Assembly: GCA_025963955.1 (NCBI GenBank)
Contig: JAOPZU010000012.1
Location: forward strand, 1 to 5,171
Direction of reading: 5' to 3'
Length of the DNA: 5,171 bases
From: Solirubrobacterales bacterium
GTDB lineage: Bacteria; Actinomycetota; Thermoleophilia; Solirubrobacterales; Solirubrobacteraceae
In this document: positions 1-5,134 of the stretch, piece after piece
How the letters are laid out: every line of letters begins with the position of its first letter
Numbering within the stretch: the first letter of the stretch is position 1
Notes under the pieces: generated by a model
Told to the model about the DNA's origin: nothing
The model's input: the letters and a program-made list of their open reading frames with translations, nothing else
Databases searched by the model: none
Position numbers and translations under genes: made by a program

Positions 1-105
1 GCGCAGGCCGGCGCGCCGCAGCGCGGCCGCGAGCGGCGCCACGGAGTCGGGACCGAACCCGACTCCGTGGACCAGGACGACCGGGTGCGGGTGCCCGGGA
101 ATCAG
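1..105 (-). CDS. Alpha/beta-hydrolase fold protein, N-terminal fragment (cut by window edge)
   Basis: The minus strand is open from position 201 to the window edge. From 105 downwards it reads a short lead-in followed by HPVVLVHGVGFGPDSV and an alanine-rich helix. A hydrophobic strand ending in HG-x-G is the classic strand 3/oxyanion-hole start of alpha/beta-hydrolases. Only about 35 residues are visible, so the nucleophile elbow, the rest of the catalytic triad and the substrate class cannot be seen. There is no ATG, GTG or TTG in frame between the upstream stop (202-204) and the HG motif. The best-placed start is CTG at 105-103, which overlaps the TGA of the permease as CTGA, the same geometry as ATGA translational coupling; ATT at 102-100 is the alternative. 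No Shine-Dalgarno is evident. It is probably the third gene of the hydrolase-permease operon. The fold is fairly certain; the exact start is not. Confidence 0.62.
   Translation of the reverse strand, partial: MIPGHPHPVVLVHGVGFGPDSVAPLAAALRRAGLR
39..70 (-). other. Perfect 13-bp inverted repeat (hairpin) just after the permease stop
   Basis: Positions 39-51 and 58-70 are exact reverse complements (CCACGGAGTCGGG and CCCGACTCCGTGG) around a 6-nt loop. In the minus-strand transcript the loop is UUCGGU. The hairpin lies 31 nt past the permease stop, inside the 5' part of the partial alpha/beta-hydrolase frame, where it covers the VHGVGFGPDSV codons. No U-tract follows, so a canonical Rho-independent terminator is not supported. 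It could be an intragenic attenuating or RNA-stabilising structure, a U-less terminator, or a by-product of GC-rich coding sequence. Confidence 0.6.
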
Positions 106-1733
106 GCGAGCGCCGGGACGGCGGCGGGCTCGGGGACCGGCCGGTGCCCGGCCTCGATCAGGTCCGCCGTCCGGTCGTCCACGTCCATCGGGTCGGTGGG
201 GTCACGCTCCCGCTCCGGGATCCCCATCAGGTGGAAGCCGACGCACACCACCCCCATCAGCGCGTAGCCGAGGCCGATCTTCGGCGCCTCGAACAGGTGG
301 ACCCGGGCGCCGTGGATCAGGCCGACGCTGGCGAGCGCCCCCGCGAGGAAGCTGAAGCCCGCCGCCCACAGGAACTTGCGGTCGATGAGGAACACGGCGA
401 TGGCGCCGAGCACGATCCCGGCGAGGACCGCGCCCTGCCCCAGCGTGTTGAGCCCGGGGGTGATGACGCCGGCGTTCGTCAGCGCGCCCGCACCGACCTT
501 GTCGACGTTCGTGTTCGCGGCCGACAGCGCCGAGTCGACGAGGCCCGCCCCCCACGACGCGATGTTCGGGATCATCGCCAGCACGATGGCGGCGTAGTGC
601 GCGCGGGGTACCGACTTGAACGCCTGGGCGCCGATGACGAGCCCGATGTACAGCAGGACGGGCACGATCGCTGGGATCGGCAGCAGCGCGCTCAGCAGCG
701 GGAAGAGGCCGAAGGTGCACAGCAGGAAGATCAGGACGCCGGTGGCCAGGGAGTAGGAGACCCGTCCGCCCGCGTCCTTCCACCCCGGGTGCCCGATGTA
801 GACCGCGGGCGGGAACGGCGAGCCCATGCAGGCCCCGACGACGGCGCCCGTGCCGTCCGCGAGCAGGACGTGGCGCAGGTTGTACTCGTCGCCGGCGGCC
901 GCGGCGCTCTCGACGTTGCTCATCGCCTCGGTGAAGTTGTAGATACCGAGGGGGATGGCGGTCGCCAGCAGCGGCGAGAGCTCCTTCAGCCCGTCGAGCA
1001 GGTGGCCGAACTCGAGGCCCGGCAGCCCCGTCCCGATCTGCTTGGCGGCGTCCGTGACGTCGGGCGCGGACATGTAGCCGCCGATCCAGCCGATGGCCGA
1101 CCCGACGAGCAGGGCCGCCAGGCCGATCGGGACGTTGCCCGGTAGACGGACCCCGGAGACGAAGCCGGCGACGATGATCGCGAAGACCGGCAGCGCGATC
1201 CACGTGGCCTCCCACATCTGCGCGGCCGGCCGCATCGAGATGAACGTGACGGAGATGCCGGCGAGCGTCCCGAGCATCGCCGCCCGGGGCGTGAACTTCC
1301 GCACGTACGGCCCGACGAACGCGCCGAGCAGGATGATCACCCCGATGACGAAAGCCCACGCGACACCGGCGGCCCACGCCCGGATCGGGTCCTTCGTCTG
1401 CAGGTAGATCGGCAGCATGATCACGAGCGTCACGATGAACATGTGCGGGACGCTGGGGCCGTAGGGCAGCGCCGTGACGTCCGTGCGGCCGGTCTTCGCC
1501 GCGAGCTTCCGGGCGAGGTAGAAGTAGAAGAGGTTGCCGATCAGCAGCTCGATGCCGAGCGCCGGCAGGATCACGCCCGACACGTCGTCGGCCGGGATGT
1601 TGATGACGAACAGGACGAGCCCGGACAGCACGAGCACGTTGACGAGCATGTTCACGAACAGGCCGAAGAAGGCGTTGAGGTCGCCGCGTGTCCAGAGGGG
1701 CGCGGCGGTGCGGCTGAGGGCAGGGGTTGACAT
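102..1733 (-). CDS. NCS2-like (xanthine/uracil permease family) membrane transporter
   Basis: This 543-residue polytopic protein probably imports a nucleobase or cyclic/linear ureide-like compound across the cytoplasmic membrane. Roughly 12-14 hydrophobic segments are visible (about residues 20-45, 52-75, 97-111, 120-142, 150-167, 176-193, 200-220, 252-266, 329-352, 354-372, 378-398, 433-450, 455-475, 487-505). The region around NFTEAMSNVESAAAAGDEYN (266-285) carries an acidic residue at E269 in the place where NCS2 carriers bind substrate. The following ADGTGAVVGACMGSPFPP (292-309) resembles the AzgA-type substrate-binding half-helix. TALPYGP (87-93) matches the broken helix 3 of this fold. 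The hydrophilic, acidic C-terminal tail (about 507-543) is presumably cytoplasmic. The ATG at 1733 lies 3 nt after the cysteine-hydrolase stop, with GGAG 8 nt upstream, so the two are co-transcribed. Some members of this group may be labelled only as permease or regulator in databases. The substrate is inferred from context; a SulP-like UraA-fold relative is the alternative. Confidence 0.85.
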   Translation of the reverse strand: MSTPALSRTAAPLWTRGDLNAFFGLFVNMLVNVLVLSGLVLFVINIPADDVSGVILPALGIELLIGNLFYFYLARKLAAKTGRTDVTALPYGPSVPHMFIVTLVIMLPIYLQTKDPIRAWAAGVAWAFVIGVIILLGAFVGPYVRKFTPRAAMLGTLAGISVTFISMRPAAQMWEATWIALPVFAIIVAGFVSGVRLPGNVPIGLAALLVGSAIGWIGGYMSAPDVTDAAKQIGTGLPGLEFGHLLDGLKELSPLLATAIPLGIYNFTEAMSNVESAAAAGDEYNLRHVLLADGTGAVVGACMGSPFPPAVYIGHPGWKDAGGRVSYSLATGVLIFLLCTFGLFPLLSALLPIPAIVPVLLYIGLVIGAQAFKSVPRAHYAAIVLAMIPNIASWGAGLVDSALSAANTNVDKVGAGALTNAGVITPGLNTLGQGAVLAGIVLGAIAVFLIDRKFLWAAGFSFLAGALASVGLIHGARVHLFEAPKIGLGYALMGVVCVGFHLMGIPERERDPTDPMDVDDRTADLIEAGHRPVPEPAAVPALA

Positions 1734-1736
1734 CGT

Positions 1737-2423
1737 TCAGGCTCCGAGGTCGGCGGTGGCGGGGATGAGGGCGGACAGCAGGTCTTCGGAGGCGGCGACC
1801 CAGCCGAAGATGCCGCCCTGCGCGGCGATCATCCTCAGGCCGACCTCGTGGAACTCGGGGAAGTAGGAGCCGCAGCAGTCGCTCAGGACGAGGCACTCGA
1901 AGCCGCGGTCGTTGGCCTCGCGCACCGTCGTGTGGACGCACACCTCCGTCGTCACGCCCGTCACGACGAGGTGCGTGATCGACCGGTTGCGCAGGACGGC
2001 CTCCATGTCGGTGGCGTAGAAGGCGCCCTTGCCCGGCTTGTCAAGGACGACCTCCCCCGGGATCGGCCGGAGCTCCGGAACGATGTCGTGGCCGTCCTCC
2101 CCCCGGATGAGGATCCGCCCCTTCGGCCCGGAACTGCCGATGGTCGTCTCCGCGCGGCCGCGGGTGAGCTTGGCCGGGGGGCAGTCCGCGAGGTCTGGAC
2201 GATGCCCCTCGCGGGTGTGGATGACGAGCATCCCGGTCTCCCGCGCGGCGGCCAGGACCCGCTGCAGGGGCGCCACGACGCGCGCCAGGAGCGAGACGTC
2301 GTTGCCCAGCAGCTCCCCGAAGCCGCCCGGCTGCAGGAAGTCGCGCTGCATGTCGATGACGACGAGCGCGGTCGTGGCGGGGTCGAGGTCGAACTCGTAC
2401 GGCTCGGCGGACACGCTGGTCAT
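1737..2423 (-). CDS. Cysteine hydrolase, isochorismatase superfamily, biuret amidohydrolase (BiuH)-like
   Basis: This 228-residue cytosolic enzyme belongs to the isochorismatase-like cysteine hydrolases, which cleave amide or carbamoyl bonds through a Cys thioester. The Asp-Lys-Cys triad is visible: D24 in [10 protein letters not shown]129 in DKPGKGAF (K132 is the second candidate) and C162 in [12 protein letters not shown], preceded by the usual cis-peptide VTT turn. [14 protein letters not shown] (69-82), the [13 protein letters not shown] stretch (102-114), [17 protein letters not shown] (168-184) and AQGGIFG (201-207) are, from memory, signatures shared with Rhizobium biuret hydrolase; the Gln of the last motif lies near the substrate there. 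Length fits the family. ATG 2423 is chosen because the family fold begins about 20 residues later and GAGAG lies just upstream. Longer starts up to 2531 would translate through the operator-like dyad. It leads an operon with the permease and is divergent from a GntR regulator. Ureidoacrylate, N-carbamoyl or other amide substrates remain possible; the subfamily is clear, the substrate is not. Confidence 0.9.
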   Translation of the reverse strand: MTSVSAEPYEFDLDPATTALVVIDMQRDFLQPGGFGELLGNDVSLLARVVAPLQRVLAAARETGMLVIHTREGHRPDLADCPPAKLTRGRAETTIGSSGPKGRILIRGEDGHDIVPELRPIPGEVVLDKPGKGAFYATDMEAVLRNRSITHLVVTGVTTEVCVHTTVREANDRGFECLVLSDCCGSYFPEFHEVGLRMIAAQGGIFGWVAASEDLLSALIPATADLGA

Positions 2424-2462
2424 GGGGTCTCTCAGACGCTCGGGGATGGACGGACGGCTCCA

Positions 2463-2494
2463 TGTCGACGACGTTGTATGCATCACCGTCGACA
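2463..2494. promoter_or_regulatory. 32-bp dyad, candidate operator of the GntR/FCD regulator
   Basis: TGTCGACG (2463-2470) and CGTCGACA (2487-2494) form an exact 8-bp inverted repeat. The symmetry continues into the 16-bp centre, so 12 of 16 base pairs match about the axis 2478/2479. The centre reads TTGTATGCAT, and TTGTATGCA-like cores are typical of FadR/FCD-subfamily GntR operators. The dyad lies in the divergent intergenic region between the hydrolase-permease operon and the regulator and overlaps the candidate -10 of the operon, which would suit repression relieved by a ligand. Binding by the adjacent regulator is inferred. Confidence 0.6.
2473..2478 (-). promoter_or_regulatory. Candidate -10 element of the cysteine hydrolase-permease operon
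   Basis: On the minus strand, 2478-2473 reads TACAAC, which fits TANNNT in all but the last base. It would place the transcript start near 2466 and leave a leader of about 43 nt before ATG 2423, enough for the GAGAG ribosome-binding site. No convincing -35 is seen 16-18 bp upstream, so the promoter may be weak, activator-dependent or read by an alternative sigma factor. It lies within the 2463-2494 dyad. Confidence 0.35.
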
Positions 2495-2540
2495 CACCCG
2501 GCAGCTTGTCTGCACGCGCACGGCGACGCATCGGACCGAC

Positions 2541-2560
2541 GGTCGGAAACGGTTCCGACG
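2541..2560. promoter_or_regulatory. Second dyad in the divergent intergenic region
   Basis: Positions 2542-2559 read GTCGGAAACGGTTCCGAC, with 8 of 9 pairs symmetrical about 2550/2551. Overlapping shorter repeats precede it (TCGGACCGA at 2531-2539, CCGAC-G-GTCGG at 2536-2546). It lies about 50 bp upstream of the regulator start and could be an autoregulatory operator or the site of another regulator. Its core differs from that of the 2463-2494 dyad, so the same protein need not bind both. Confidence 0.42.
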
Positions 2561-2592
2561 CCGGTCCACAATCGGGCCCCGGCGCTGCCGGT

Positions 2593-2598
2593 TACCCT
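2593..2598 (+). promoter_or_regulatory. Candidate -10 element of the GntR gene (near-leaderless)
   Basis: TACCCT fits TANNNT and ends 9 nt before ATG 2608. That would put the transcript start at about 2605, giving a leader of only a few nucleotides. No clear -35 is seen, and the ATG is preceded only by a poor GACGGG. The assignment leans on the same spacing seen upstream of the two genes at 3777 and 3857. Confidence 0.35.
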
Positions 2599-2607
2599 CC
2601 GACGGGC

Positions 2608-3303
2608 ATGGCTCCCCGCCCCGCCCAGGCCGACCGCGTGTACCTGGAGCTGCGCGACGGTCTCCTCCGGGGGGACTTCCCGATCGGCCGGCGACTGGTC
2701 GAGCAGCAGCTCGCCGCGCACTTCGAGACGAGCCGCACCCCCATCCGCGAGGCGCTCCGCCGGCTGGAGGGCGACGGCCACCTCGTCCGCGACCCGGGCG
2801 GCGGCATGAGCCCGCAGCTGCCGAGCGTCCGCTCCATGCGGGATCTCTACGACGTGCGGCTGTCCCTCGAGGATCTCGTCGTGCGCCGGGCGGCCACGGC
2901 CGGCAACCGCGGGCTGCTGGAGGACCTGTCCTACGAGTGGCAGGCCCTGGCGGCGGAGTGGCGCGGCGGGGACGGCGAGGGCGGCGGCCCGGCCTTCGTC
3001 GTCCGCGACGAGACCTTCCACCAGCGCCTGGCCGAGGCCGGCGGCAACGCCTACGCCGAGCGCCTGCTCCGCGACGTCAACGAGCGGATCCGCATCCTGC
3101 GCATCCACGACTTCACGAGCCCGGACCGCATCCGCTCGACGATCGCCGAGCACCTGGAGATCGTCGGCGCCGTCCTGGCCCAGGACGCCGACGGCGCCGC
3201 CTCGTTCATGCGCTCGCACGTGCAGCGCAGCGCCGCCGTGGTCCGCGAGCGGGTCGGCGACGCCCTCACGCGGATGTTCGAGGACGGCGGGACCGCGGCC
3301 TGA
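2608..3303 (+). CDS. GntR-family transcriptional regulator, FadR/FCD subfamily
   Basis: This 231-residue DNA-binding regulator probably senses a small carboxylate or ureide-like metabolite linked to the divergent operon. Residues 8-70 form the winged helix-turn-helix: a YLELRDGLLRGDFPIG start, LVEQQLAAHFETSRTPIREAL as the HTH, then LEGDGHLVR and a glycine-rich wing. Residues about 75-220 form the all-helical FCD ligand domain. Its metal-binding set is visible as D134 and H138 (RDETFHQRL), H182 (AEHLEIV) and H204 (RSHVQRS), so a metal-dependent acidic ligand pocket is expected. Length is normal for the family. ATG 2608 is chosen because it lies just before the HTH domain and after the TACCCT hexamer; the frame is open far upstream without homologous sequence. 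It is divergent from the cysteine hydrolase, the usual layout of a local regulator. An insertion rich in Gly/Asp/Glu (119-128) is a linker between helices. Confidence 0.92.
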   Translation: MAPRPAQADRVYLELRDGLLRGDFPIGRRLVEQQLAAHFETSRTPIREALRRLEGDGHLVRDPGGGMSPQLPSVRSMRDLYDVRLSLEDLVVRRAATAGNRGLLEDLSYEWQALAAEWRGGDGEGGGPAFVVRDETFHQRLAEAGGNAYAERLLRDVNERIRILRIHDFTSPDRIRSTIAEHLEIVGAVLAQDADGAASFMRSHVQRSAAVVRERVGDALTRMFEDGGTAA

Positions 3304-3338
3304 GCCGCGCCGGCCGCCCGTCGGCCCCGGAACGACGA

Positions 3339-3360
3339 AAGCCCCGCGATCGCGAGGCTT
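3339..3360 (-). terminator. Hairpin terminator of the tRNA-Arg gene
   Basis: AAGCC...GGCTT flank a CGCGATCGCG core, giving a 22-nt palindrome with one imperfect pair (3344/3355). In plus-strand RNA that pair is a C-A mismatch, but in minus-strand RNA it becomes a U-G wobble, so the helix is continuous only in the tRNA transcript. Minus-strand sequence after the stem begins UUUCGUCGUU, a weak U-rich tail. It begins 6 nt after the tRNA 3' end. It may also slow readthrough from the GntR gene, which ends 35 nt away on the other strand. Confidence 0.65.
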
Positions 3361-3366
3361 CCAAGG

Positions 3367-3440
<74 letters not shown>

Positions 3441-3451
3441 GTGGAGGAGGC

Positions 3452-3457
3452 AGTGTA
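3452..3457 (-). promoter_or_regulatory. Candidate -10 element of the tRNA-Arg gene
   Basis: The minus strand reads TACACT at 3457-3452, a good TANNNT match, placing the transcript start near 3445, about 5 nt before the mature tRNA 5' end. The hexamer 17 bp upstream (AGTCGC) is a poor -35 and lies inside the 3459-3482 hairpin. Confidence 0.45.
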
Positions 3458-3458
3458 G

Positions 3459-3482
3459 GGACTCGCCCGCCCGGGCGACTCC
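3459..3482. terminator. GC-rich inverted repeat between the GST-like gene and tRNA-Arg
   Basis: GGACTCGCCCG (3459-3469) and CGGGCGACTCC (3472-3482) pair in 10 of 11 positions, with a C-C mismatch at 3462/3479 and a 2-nt centre. It begins 31 nt after the stop of the minus-strand gene ending at 3514 and lacks a U-tract. The likeliest role is as a stem-only terminator for that gene. It also overlaps the expected -35 position of the tRNA promoter, so it could be a regulatory dyad instead. Confidence 0.4.
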
Positions 3483-3513
3483 TCAGCACCCGCGCTCTTC
3501 CCCCTTCGCCGCG

Positions 3514-3777
3514 CTACTGCACCTCGCCCGCGCGCACCTTCGCCGCCATCTCGTCGCTCTCGGCCCGGTACACCGACCCGTCCGACAGCTCGAGCACCGG
3601 CAGCAGCTTCTGCCCGGAGAGGGCGACCACGTCAGGGCGCTTGCCCTTGCCGTAGCCGTGCTTGACGACCTCGTACTCCACGCCCTGCTCCTTGAGCGCG
3701 CGCTCGACCTTCCAGCAGGCGTCGAGGTCGACGTGGAGGAACGTGTACGAGCAGCGGTGCAGCTTGACCTTGGGCAT
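3514..3777 (-). CDS. Small stand-alone GST N-terminal / glutaredoxin-like thioredoxin-fold protein
   Basis: This 87-residue protein has the beta-alpha-beta-alpha-beta-beta-alpha layout of a glutathione S-transferase N-terminal domain without the helical C-terminal half. The first strand VKLHRC (4-9) leads into the active-site region. Helix 1 (about 20-31) contains C21. Strand YEVVKH (35-40) follows. The cis-proline loop LLPVLEL (58-64) contains P60. The ES pair at 73-74 sits where GSTs bind the gamma-glutamyl group of glutathione. There is no CxxC motif: the two cysteines are C9 and C21, so classical disulfide-oxidoreductase chemistry is uncertain. ATG 3777 begins one residue-pair before strand 1 and has a -10-like hexamer 7 nt upstream. 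The gene is divergent from the esterase and monocistronic by appearance. The role is unknown; thiol-redox or small-thiol binding is inferred from the fold. Confidence 0.85.
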   Translation of the reverse strand: MPKVKLHRCSYTFLHVDLDACWKVERALKEQGVEYEVVKHGYGKGKRPDVVALSGQKLLPVLELSDGSVYRAESDEMAAKVRAGEVQ

Positions 3778-3784
3778 GGCGCCG

Positions 3785-3814
3785 ACCCTACCCGCGGGCG
3801 GCGCGCGCCGTCAC
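3785..3814 (-). promoter_or_regulatory. Candidate leaderless promoter of the GST-like gene
   Basis: On the minus strand, GTGACG (3814-3809, four of six matches to TTGACA) is followed after 18 bp by TAGGGT (3790-3785), which fits TANNNT. ATG begins 7 nt later at 3777. The expected transcript start is about 3778, so the mRNA would be essentially leaderless. TAGGGT could alternatively be read as a poor Shine-Dalgarno. Confidence 0.5.
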
Positions 3815-3843
3815 GCCGGAGGGGGAACGCGGAGCGGGTGGGT

Positions 3844-3849
3844 TAGCCT
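3844..3849 (+). promoter_or_regulatory. Candidate leaderless promoter (-10) of the esterase gene
   Basis: TAGCCT fits TANNNT and ends 7 nt before GTG 3857, predicting a transcript start at about 3856. No Shine-Dalgarno lies between it and the start codon (TGCCCGT), which supports a leaderless mRNA. No good -35 is visible; the corresponding hexamer is purine-rich. Confidence 0.5.
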
Positions 3850-3856
3850 TGCCCGT

Positions 3857-5134
3857 GTGTCGATCGCCGCTGCCGTCCTGCTCCTGCTCCTCGGTGCCTG
3901 CGCGGCCGCCGGCCTGCTCAACGCGCTCTTCCCGCGGCGCGTCTGGTGGGCGATCGCGCCGAGCTGGGGCGCGGCGTTCGTCACGACGGAGCTCGCGCCG
4001 CACCTGATCCTCATCAGCACGCTCGTCGCCGCGCTGCTGGCCGCGCTCGGCGCGCTCGGCCACGCCGCCGGGCTCGTCGGCCTCGTCCTGCTGGCGGTGA
4101 CGGACCTGGCCGCGGTGCCCCTGATCACGAGCGCGCGCCGCACGAGGCTCTCGACCGGGTCGCTGCTGGAGGAGCTCGACATCGGCGACGAGCACGCGGA
4201 GATCCCGCGCTACCCCACGAGCCACGTCTTCTTCCCCTGGCGCATGTTCCGGCGCCCCGGGGTGCGCGTGGTCCGCGGCGTGGAGTTCGCACGGGTCGAC
4301 GGGCGCCCCCTGCTGGCCGACTTCTACCTGCCGGCCGAGGCGCCGGCGGACGGGCGGCGGCGCCCCGCCGTCGTCCAGGTGCACGGTGGGGCGTGGGTGC
4401 TCGGGTCCCGCCGCGAGCAGGGCATCCCGCTGCTGACCCACCTGGCCGCGAACGGCTGGGTCGGCATGAACATCGACTACCGCCTCAGCCCGTGGGCGCA
4501 GTGGCCGGACCACGTCGTCGACGTCAAGCGCGCCATCGCGTGGCTGCGGGCCAACGCGGACGACTACGCCGTCGACCCGTCCTTCATCGCGATCACCGGC
4601 GGCTCCGCGGGCGGCCACCTGACCGCGCTCGCCGCGCTCACCGCGGACGACCGGAGCCTGCAGCCGGGCTTCGAGGACGCCGACACCTCGGTCGCCGCCG
4701 CCGTCCCCTTCTACGGCGTGTACGACCTGCTCGACGAGGCCCGCGTCCACGCCCCCGCGCTGCACGACACCATCCTTGCCCCGCTCGTCTTCCGCGTCCG
4801 CCGGCAGCACGCCCCCGAGCGCTATCGCGCGGCCTCGCCCCGCCACCGCGTGCATCCCGGGGCGCCGCCCTTCCTGCTGCTCCACGGCACCCGCGACTCG
4901 CTCGTGCCGATCGCGGACGCCCGCGCCTTCGTGACCGCGCTGCGCGAGGTCTCGCGGCAGCCGGTCCTGCTCGCCGAGATGGTCGGCGGCCAGCACGCGT
5001 TCGACGTCATCCCGAGCTGGCGGACCGTGCCGGTGATCGAGGCGATCGAGCGCTTCCTCACGACGACGTACGAGCAGCGCCGGCGCGACGCGGCCGGGCT
5101 CGGGGCCGAGCTGGAGGACGCGCTGACGGACTGA
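3857..5134 (+). CDS. Membrane-anchored alpha/beta-hydrolase esterase (HSL family, LipM/LipQ-like)
   Basis: This 425-residue protein has a hydrophobic N-terminal third and a serine esterase domain. Three likely membrane segments lie at about 3-24, 38-65 and 68-92, with an arginine cluster (94-97) after the third. The catalytic domain starts near 136. It carries the oxyanion-hole motif VHGGAW (175-180), the nucleophile elbow GGSAGG with S250, the acid D347 in HGTRDSLVP and H380 in GGQHAFD, a complete triad. Overall layout, plus stretches such as WPDHVVDVKRAIAWLRAN and FEDADTSVAAAVPFYGVYD, matches from memory the mycobacterial LipM/LipQ/LipO group of membrane-associated esterases of similar length. 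It would hydrolyse short- to medium-chain esters at the membrane; the natural substrate is unknown. GTG 3857 is chosen because it starts directly at the first membrane segment and follows a TAGCCT hexamer by 7 nt; the upstream open frame overlaps the divergent gene and has no family-like sequence. C15 within the first segment is not in a convincing lipobox. Confidence 0.88.
   Translation: MSIAAAVLLLLLGACAAAGLLNALFPRRVWWAIAPSWGAAFVTTELAPHLILISTLVAALLAALGALGHAAGLVGLVLLAVTDLAAVPLITSARRTRLSTGSLLEELDIGDEHAEIPRYPTSHVFFPWRMFRRPGVRVVRGVEFARVDGRPLLADFYLPAEAPADGRRRPAVVQVHGGAWVLGSRREQGIPLLTHLAANGWVGMNIDYRLSPWAQWPDHVVDVKRAIAWLRANADDYAVDPSFIAITGGSAGGHLTALAALTADDRSLQPGFEDADTSVAAAVPFYGVYDLLDEARVHAPALHDTILAPLVFRVRRQHAPERYRAASPRHRVHPGAPPFLLLHGTRDSLVPIADARAFVTALREVSRQPVLLAEMVGGQHAFDVIPSWRTVPVIEAIERFLTTTYEQRRRDAAGLGAELEDALTD

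Noticed and set aside
202..1941. Long minus-strand open frame, 579 codons, antiparallel frame of the permease
   Set aside because: Composition is dominated by Arg, Pro, Gly and Ala with no family signal; it is a frame-shifted shadow of the permease and cysteine hydrolase, which have clear homology. Only its continuation below 202 is real (the partial alpha/beta-hydrolase).
2424..2531. N-terminal extension of the cysteine hydrolase to earlier ATGs at 2531 or 2483
   Set aside because: The extra residues have no family match and would require translation through the operator-like dyad; ATG 2423 has a ribosome-binding site and fits the family length.
3361..3366. Encoded CCA tail on tRNA-Arg
   Set aside because: After discriminator G the minus strand reads CCTTGG, so the third base is T rather than A; CCA is not encoded.
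3662..3856. N-terminal extension of the membrane esterase
   Set aside because: The first part is antisense to the GST-like gene, the added 65 residues look non-coding, and GTG 3857 begins directly at the first membrane segment with a well-placed TAGCCT.
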